From JAIEPW01 sp964471915 (GTDB lineage: Bacteria; Acidobacteriota; Terriglobia; Bryobacterales; Bryobacteraceae): a stretch of DNA of 64,000 nt. Positions within the stretch are counted from its first letter, which is position 1. Every line of letters starts with the position of its first letter. The notes under the pieces were generated by a model. The model was not told where the DNA came from, did no database searches, and saw nothing but the letters and a program-made list of their open reading frames with translations. This document shows, one piece after another, positions 59,556 to 64,000 of this stretch. The stretch lies in contig CAYYID010000004.1 of the NCBI GenBank assembly GCA_964471915.1, positions 73,556 to 137,555 of the forward strand, in the 5' to 3' direction. A program made the translations under genes and the position numbers.

Positions 59556-60629
59556 ATGAAAACCGCCATCATCGGTCTGCCCATGACCGGCAAGACCTCG
59601 CTGTTCACGATTCTTACCGGCGTCCACGAATCCGGACGCGTCGGCTCCATGGAAGTGCGCCTCGGCGTGGCCAAGGTCCCGGACCCCCGCGTCGACGCCC
59701 TGGCGAGGATCTTCCAGCCGCCCAAGATCACCTACGCCACCGTCGAGTACCTCGACGTCCCCGGCATCTCCAAGGAAGCCCTCCGGGACCCCAGCTACCT
59801 CGCCAGCCTCCGGGTGGTCGACGCCTTCGCCCACGTGCTGCGCGTCTTCGAGAGCGACACCGTGCCGCACGAGAAGGGCTCCGTCGATCCCATCCGCGAC
59901 TTCGAGGACGTCGAGATGGAGCTGATCCTCAGCGATCTGGTGGTGGTGGAGAAGCGCATGGAGCGCGTCGAAAAGGACCGCAAGAAGCAGCGTTCCGCCG
60001 ATCTCGACCTCGAATTCGCCCTGCTCGAACGCTGCAAGGCGCTGCTCGAAGAGAACAAGCCGCTGCGCGAGCTGGAGCTGACGCCCGACGAGGAAAAGAA
60101 GATCCGCGGCTTCCAGTTCCTTTCCCAGAAGCCGCTGCTCGCCGTGCTGAACCTCGGCGAAGAGGACGCCGCGAAGCTCCACGAGGTAGAGGCGAAGTAT
60201 CGTGACGGCCACTTCCGGGGTAAGCGCAATGTGGCCGTCTCCGCCGTGTGCGGCAAGATCGAAGCCGAACTGGCCGAACTCGCCCCCGCCGAGCAGGCCG
60301 ACTACCTCTCGAGCTATGGCCTCAAGGAATCCGGGCTCCAGCGCCTGATCAACGCGACCTACACGCTGCTGGGGCTGATGTCGTTTCTCACCGCGGGCGA
60401 CACCGAGGTCCGCGCCTGGACCATCCCCATCGGCTCGACCGCGCCCAAGGCCGCCGGCGCCATCCACTCGGACTTCGAGAAGAAGTTCATTCGCGCGGAG
60501 GTCGTCAACTGGCAGTTGCTGGTCGACGCCGACGGCTATGGGGCGTTAAAGGACAAGGGGCAACTGAAGCTCGAAGGCAAGGAATACATCGTCAAGGACG
60601 GCGACGTCCTGGTGATCCGCCACGGGTGA
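59556..60629 (+). CDS. YchF/OBG-family P-loop protein
   Basis: A 357-residue OBG-type NTPase with the C-terminal TGS domain (LMSFLTAGDTEVRAWTIPIGSTAPKAAGAIHSDFEKKFIRAE, split). The P-loop is GLPMTGKTS, differing from the standard YchF GLPNVGKST; the DxxG region is LDVPGI and the NKxD position reads NLGEED, the YchF-type replacement that favours ATP. Coiled coil about 130-180. It likely binds the ribosome. Confidence 0.82.
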   Translation: MKTAIIGLPMTGKTSLFTILTGVHESGRVGSMEVRLGVAKVPDPRVDALARIFQPPKITYATVEYLDVPGISKEALRDPSYLASLRVVDAFAHVLRVFESDTVPHEKGSVDPIRDFEDVEMELILSDLVVVEKRMERVEKDRKKQRSADLDLEFALLERCKALLEENKPLRELELTPDEEKKIRGFQFLSQKPLLAVLNLGEEDAAKLHEVEAKYRDGHFRGKRNVAVSAVCGKIEAELAELAPAEQADYLSSYGLKESGLQRLINATYTLLGLMSFLTAGDTEVRAWTIPIGSTAPKAAGAIHSDFEKKFIRAEVVNWQLLVDADGYGALKDKGQLKLEGKEYIVKDGDVLVIRHG

Positions 60630-60653
60630 CCGGGCTACCCGAGACTGGCGCCG

Positions 60654-61193
60654 TTATTCTCTCGGAGGTGAAAAGCCGATGGGCTTCTTCTTTACGGGAG
60701 GGGGAGCGAGCATCTTCTGCAGGTGCTCGAAGAGCAGTGCGATCTGCCGGTCATGCTGGGCCACCTTGCGCGCCAGCTCCTCGTTAGTAGCCAGAACATG
60801 GCGGATGCGGACGAAGGTTCGCATGATGCTAATGTTCACCTGAACTGCCCGCTTGCTCCTGAGGATTGAGGAGAGCATGGCCACGCCCTGTTCCGTGAAC
60901 GCCAGAGGCGCGTACTTCGGATAACGGCCACGCCCGCCGTCTAAGGTCACAAGTTGTGACCTTAGAGCCTTAGCCTCTTCGTCGTCGAGCTGAAACATGA
61001 AGTCCTCGGGAAAGCGGTCCTGGTTGCGGCGGACTGCTTGATTGAAGACCTTCGTCGCGACGCCATACAGCGCGGCCAGGTCACCATCGAGCATCACTTT
61101 CTGGCCACGGATCAGATAGATGCTTGCGGCGATCTGTTCGATGGGAATGACATCGATCGTCTTGCGAGCGGCCGGCTTCGCCGATCTGGCCAT
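60654..61193 (-). CDS. ORF6N-domain protein
   Basis: A 179-residue protein with the ORF6N/KilA-N-type DNA-binding domain: YLIRGQKVMLDGDLAALYGVATKVFNQAVRRN and FPEDFMFQL, then LAFTEQGVAMLSSIL and a C-terminal helix. This family is common in phages and in mobile regions. Stand-alone gene here; converges with the YchF-like gene (24 nt between ends). Confidence 0.85.
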   Translation of the reverse strand: MARSAKPAARKTIDVIPIEQIAASIYLIRGQKVMLDGDLAALYGVATKVFNQAVRRNQDRFPEDFMFQLDDEEAKALRSQLVTLDGGRGRYPKYAPLAFTEQGVAMLSSILRSKRAVQVNISIMRTFVRIRHVLATNEELARKVAQHDRQIALLFEHLQKMLAPPPVKKKPIGFSPPRE

Positions 61194-61393
61194 GTTGGTC
61201 AGTGTCGAGGGCGAGAGGAGGCTCTGTCAACCGTCCGGGCCGGCTCCGGGACTTGCGGCGGTCGAGCCAGGATGGCGCTCTGTTCTACCTGGCAACGTCC
61301 CCGCCCGGACCCCGGATGCCGTTGCTCGACCCGCGATTTTCGCCATCCGGGCCGCCTGACTCGGAATCCCTTGAGCCAGTGTGCTTTAATGTG

Positions 61394-61409
61394 TAAGGTT
61401 CGTACCTTA
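61394..61409 (+). promoter_or_regulatory. Palindrome touching the radical SAM start codon
   Basis: TAAGGT (61394-61399) and ACCTTA (61404-61409) are a perfect 6-4-6 inverted repeat ending on the A of the ATG at 61409. TTTAAT (61385-61390) is a possible -10. Could be an operator or a small mRNA hairpin hiding the start. Confidence 0.4.
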
Positions 61410-62443
61410 TGTCCGGTTTCGGCTTCCGCGCACAGCGAAAACTGAGATCCTGGGGGCGTCGCGCGCGCGAACTCCGCCTGATCGCCAAGGGAGCGCTGTC
61501 GTCCAGCCACCCGGTGATGGCGCACATCATCCCGATCCGGCGCTGCAACCTCGCCTGCACCTATTGCAACGAGTACGACGACTATTCCAAGCCCGTCCCT
61601 ACCGACGTCATGGTGGAGCGCGTCAACCGCCTCGCCGACCTCGGCACCACCATCCTGACCCTGTCGGGCGGCGAGCCGCTGCTCCACCCGGACCTGGACG
61701 AGATCATCGCCACCATGCGCCGCCGCGGCGTCCTGGCCTGCATGATCACCAACGGCTATCTGCTCACGCCGGACCGCGTCCGCCGCCTGAATAACGCGGG
61801 CCTGGACCACATGCAGATCTCGATCGACAACGTCATGCCGGACGACGTGTCGAAGAAGAGCCTCAAGGTGCTCGACAAGAAACTGCAGATCCTGGCCGAG
61901 CACGCGCTGTTCCACGTCAACATCAACAGCGTCGTCGGGGGCGGCATCCGCCATCCGGAAGACGCCCTGACGGTGTCGAAGCGGGCCGTCGAACTCGGCT
62001 TCTCGTCCACGTTCGGCATCATCCACGACAGCGACGGCCAGTTGAAGCCGCTCGCCGAGCGCGAGCGCAAAATCTACGACGAGTTCAACCGCGGCCGCAA
62101 GCGGCACTTCGCGCGCTTCAACGCCTATTTCCAGGACGCCATCGCCAACGGTGAGAAGATCGACTGGCGGTGCCGCGCCGGCGCCCGCTACCTGTATGTC
62201 TGCGAGGACGGCCTGGTGCACTACTGCTCGCAGCAGCGCGGCTATCCCGGCAAGCCCGTGGCGGAGTATAGCAAGGAAGATCTGCGCCGCGAGTACCTGA
62301 CCGAGAAGGGCTGCGCTCCGTACTGCACGGTCTCCTGCGTGCACTACGTCTCGTTCTTCGACTTCTTCCGCGATCCGCAGACGATTCCGCCCGTGGCGCG
62401 TCCCGAGCCGGAGAAGCAACTGGTCCAGATCCAGGGCCGCTGA
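61409..62443 (+). CDS. Radical SAM protein with C-terminal cysteine domain
   Basis: A 344-residue enzyme. The [4Fe-4S]-SAM motif is RRCNLACTYCN (Cys46, Cys50, Cys53), followed by LSGGEPLLHPD. The C-terminal third has many more cysteines (WRCRAG, VCEDGLVHYCSQQ, CAPYCTVSCVHY), suggesting auxiliary clusters as in SPASM-like proteins. The reaction is unknown. No substrate peptide gene is adjacent. It lies opposite ahcY with a small remnant between. Confidence 0.82.
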   Translation: MSGFGFRAQRKLRSWGRRARELRLIAKGALSSSHPVMAHIIPIRRCNLACTYCNEYDDYSKPVPTDVMVERVNRLADLGTTILTLSGGEPLLHPDLDEIIATMRRRGVLACMITNGYLLTPDRVRRLNNAGLDHMQISIDNVMPDDVSKKSLKVLDKKLQILAEHALFHVNINSVVGGGIRHPEDALTVSKRAVELGFSSTFGIIHDSDGQLKPLAERERKIYDEFNRGRKRHFARFNAYFQDAIANGEKIDWRCRAGARYLYVCEDGLVHYCSQQRGYPGKPVAEYSKEDLRREYLTEKGCAPYCTVSCVHYVSFFDFFRDPQTIPPVARPEPEKQLVQIQGR

Positions 62444-62446
62444 ACG

Positions 62447-62533
62447 CTAGATCGCGACGTTGCGCTTCAGGTCCCAACCGGTGCGGATGGGGCCGTCGAG
62501 CTTGCCGCTGGCCAGTTGGTCGCGGTACTCCAT
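62447..62533 (-). other. Coding-like fragment (28 aa) downstream of the ahcY terminator
   Basis: The minus-strand frame MEYRDQLASGKLDGPIRTGW...KRNVAI is well-formed protein sequence ending at TAG 62447, but only 28 codons long. The same frame extends upstream through a few more residues to the ahcY terminator. It looks like the last part of a lost gene. Confidence 0.3.
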
Positions 62534-62562
62534 CACGACATGGGCGGGCGGCCCCAAAGCCC

Positions 62563-62594
62563 GAAACGAAAAAGCCCCCGGCGGAGCCGGGGGC
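62563..62594 (-). terminator. Intrinsic terminator of ahcY
   Basis: GCCCCCGGC (62574-62582) and GCCGGGGGC (62586-62594) form a perfect 9-bp stem with a GGA loop, followed on the minus strand by TTTTTCGTTTC. It lies 27 nt after the ahcY stop. Confidence 0.9.
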
Positions 62595-62620
62595 CAGTGA
62601 GGCGGTGATCCGCCGCGAGA

Positions 62621-64000
62621 CTAGTACCGGTAGTGCTCCGGCTTGTACGGACCTTCCACCGGCACGCCGATGTACTCGGCCTGCTTCGGCGACAGCGTGG
62701 TCAGCTTCACGCCGATCTTTTCCAGGTGCAGCCGGGCAACTTCCTCGTCCAACTGCTTCGGCAGCGTGTACACGTCCACCTTGTACACGTCGCGGTTCTT
62801 CCACAGGTCCATCTGCGCCAGCGTCTGGTTCGCGAAGCTGTTCGACATTACGAAGCTCGGATGGCCCGTCGCACAGCCCAGGTTCACCAGGCGGCCCTCC
62901 GCCAGCAGGAACATGCTCTTCCCATTCGGGAACGTGTACATGTCCACCTGCGGCTTGATGTTGGTGCGCTTCACGTCCTTCTGCGCGTTCAGCCGGTCCA
63001 CCTGGATCTCGTTGTCGAAATGCCCGATGTTGCAGATGATCGCCTGGTCCTTCATCTTCTGCATGTGCTCGAAGGTCAGGATGTCGACGTTGCCGGTGCA
63101 CGTGACGTAGATGTCGCCGCGGCCGAGCGTGTCTTCCACGGTGGTGACCTCGAAGCCCTCCATCGCCGCCTGCAGCGCGTTGATCGGGTCGATTTCGGTG
63201 ACGATCACCCGCGCGCCCATCCCGCGCAGCGAGTGCGCCGAACCCTTGCCCACGTCGCCGTAGCCGCACACCACCGCCACCTTGCCCGCCATCATCACGT
63301 CGGTGGCGCGCTTGATGCCGTCCGCCAACGATTCGCGGCAGCCGTACAGGTTATCGAACTTCGACTTCGTCACCGAGTCGTTCACGTTGATCGCCGGCAC
63401 CAGCAGCTTGCCTTCCTGCTTCATCTTGTACAGGCGATGCACGCCGGTGGTCGTCTCTTCCGACACGCCGCGCCATTCCTTGGCGACGTTGTGCCAGAAC
63501 TTCGGGTTTTCGGCGTGGACCTTCTTCAGCAGGTCCTTGATCACCTTCTCTTCGTGGCTCTCGGACGGCGTGTTCACCCAGTCCGAACCGTTCTCGAGTT
63601 CATAGCCCTTGTGGATCAGCAGCGTCACGTCGCCGCCGTCGTCCACCACCAGCTGCGGACCCTTGCCGTCCGGATGCGTCACCGCCTGCAGCGTGCACCA
63701 CCAGTACTCTTCGAGCGTCTCGCCCTTCCAGGCGAACACCGGGATGCCCGCCGCCGCGATCGCCGCCGCCGCGTGGTCCTGCGTCGAGAAAATGTTGCAG
63801 CTCGCCCAGCGCACGTCCGCGCCCAGGTCGATCAGGGTTTCGATCAGCACGGCGGTCTGGATCGTCATGTGCAGCGATCCGGTGACGCGCACGCCCTTCA
63901 GCGGCTTCGCCGGGGCGTACTTCCGCCGGATCGACATCAGGCCGGGCATTTCGTGCTCGGCGACCCCGATCTCCTTGCGGCCCCACTCGGCCAGCTTCAT
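62621..64000 (-). CDS. ahcY: Adenosylhomocysteinase (5' end at or beyond window edge)
   Basis: Tetrameric NAD-dependent enzyme that splits S-adenosylhomocysteine into adenosine and homocysteine in the methylation cycle. 459 residues are visible: AEWGRKEIGVAEHEMPGL, substrate-site VNDSVTKSKFDN, the NAD motif GYGDVGKGSA and the C-terminal KPEHYRY with the Lys and Tyr that reach the neighbouring subunit. The last in-window codon is an ATG (63998-64000), but homologues usually have about 10-15 residues before SLAEWGRKE, so the true start is probably just outside. Confidence 0.93.
   Translation of the reverse strand: MKLAEWGRKEIGVAEHEMPGLMSIRRKYAPAKPLKGVRVTGSLHMTIQTAVLIETLIDLGADVRWASCNIFSTQDHAAAAIAAAGIPVFAWKGETLEEYWWCTLQAVTHPDGKGPQLVVDDGGDVTLLIHKGYELENGSDWVNTPSESHEEKVIKDLLKKVHAENPKFWHNVAKEWRGVSEETTTGVHRLYKMKQEGKLLVPAINVNDSVTKSKFDNLYGCRESLADGIKRATDVMMAGKVAVVCGYGDVGKGSAHSLRGMGARVIVTEIDPINALQAAMEGFEVTTVEDTLGRGDIYVTCTGNVDILTFEHMQKMKDQAIICNIGHFDNEIQVDRLNAQKDVKRTNIKPQVDMYTFPNGKSMFLLAEGRLVNLGCATGHPSFVMSNSFANQTLAQMDLWKNRDVYKVDVYTLPKQLDEEVARLHLEKIGVKLTTLSPKQAEYIGVPVEGPYKPEHYRY

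Noticed and set aside
63800..64000. S-adenosylhomocysteine riboswitch of ahcY
   Set aside because: Its position would be beyond the right edge of the window, so it cannot be assessed.

Overview
The window is GC-rich and densely packed. It looks like a stretch of soil acidobacterial chromosome (Acidobacteriota, probably the Bryobacterales/'Solibacter' side). That assignment is an inference from gene style: a divergent Hfq-like protein, GltX next to GlnS, a proline-rich YidC linker, 'GPRT..GKA..NA.KHGL' proteins beside a lone terminase, and many start codons preceded within 4-10 nt by a -10-like hexamer. No rRNA, tRNA or CRISPR array was seen.

Layout. 1-0.77 kb: the 3' part of an unknown gene. 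0.9-1.4 kb: tadA. 1.4-5.8 kb: a MacAB/DevBCA-type efflux operon (two permeases, HlyD-like adaptor, ATPase). 5.9-8.2 kb: alpha/beta hydrolase, ECF sigma factor and a membrane partner. 8.2-13.7 kb: rsmA, gltX, glnS and a carbamoyltransferase, nearly head to tail. 13.7-17.3 kb: housekeeping block (TPR protein, Hfq-like, holB, DinB-like, small basic protein, tatA, HU). 17.6-25.3 kb: membrane glycosyltransferase, metallo-hydrolase, cyclase-family enzyme, DUF2007-like protein, GH36-like glycosidase, enoyl-CoA hydratase. 25.3-25.6 kb: a nested palindromic repeat cluster between convergent genes. 26.9-30.5 kb: a signalling operon coupling a cNMP-domain histidine kinase, a response regulator fused to a thioredoxin-reductase-like flavoprotein, and a UBP-type zinc finger. 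30.5-33.6 kb: rpmH-rnpA-yidD-yidC-jag.

33.6-46.8 kb is metabolic: M20 peptidase, homogentisate dioxygenase with flavin reductase and acetoacetyl-CoA-synthetase-like ligase (tyrosine/phenylalanine catabolism), serine hydrolase, phosphodiesterase, a VapBC pair, a two-gene phosphonate pathway (FAD oxidase plus PhnX), accD and a D-aminoacylase. 46.8-53.4 kb is the accessory part: an excisionase-type antitoxin/PIN toxin pair, a two-gene unit of a barrel-like protein and a four-cysteine small protein, repeats and a G-rich tract, a DUF433/DUF5615 pair with a frameshifted toxin, an orphan terminase with its partner, and an SPFH-ribbon-helix-helix operon. 54.3-64 kb returns to core-like genes: cupin, isonitrile-hydratase-like protein, LemA, MoxR ATPase, YchF-like P-loop protein, ORF6N protein, radical SAM enzyme and ahcY, which runs off the right edge.

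The most interesting items are the kinase/REC-TrxR/ZnF-UBP module, the SPFH-RHH operon with a palindrome over its promoter, the orphan terminase pair containing an in-frame repeat, the nested repeat cluster, and the widespread leaderless-type promoters.
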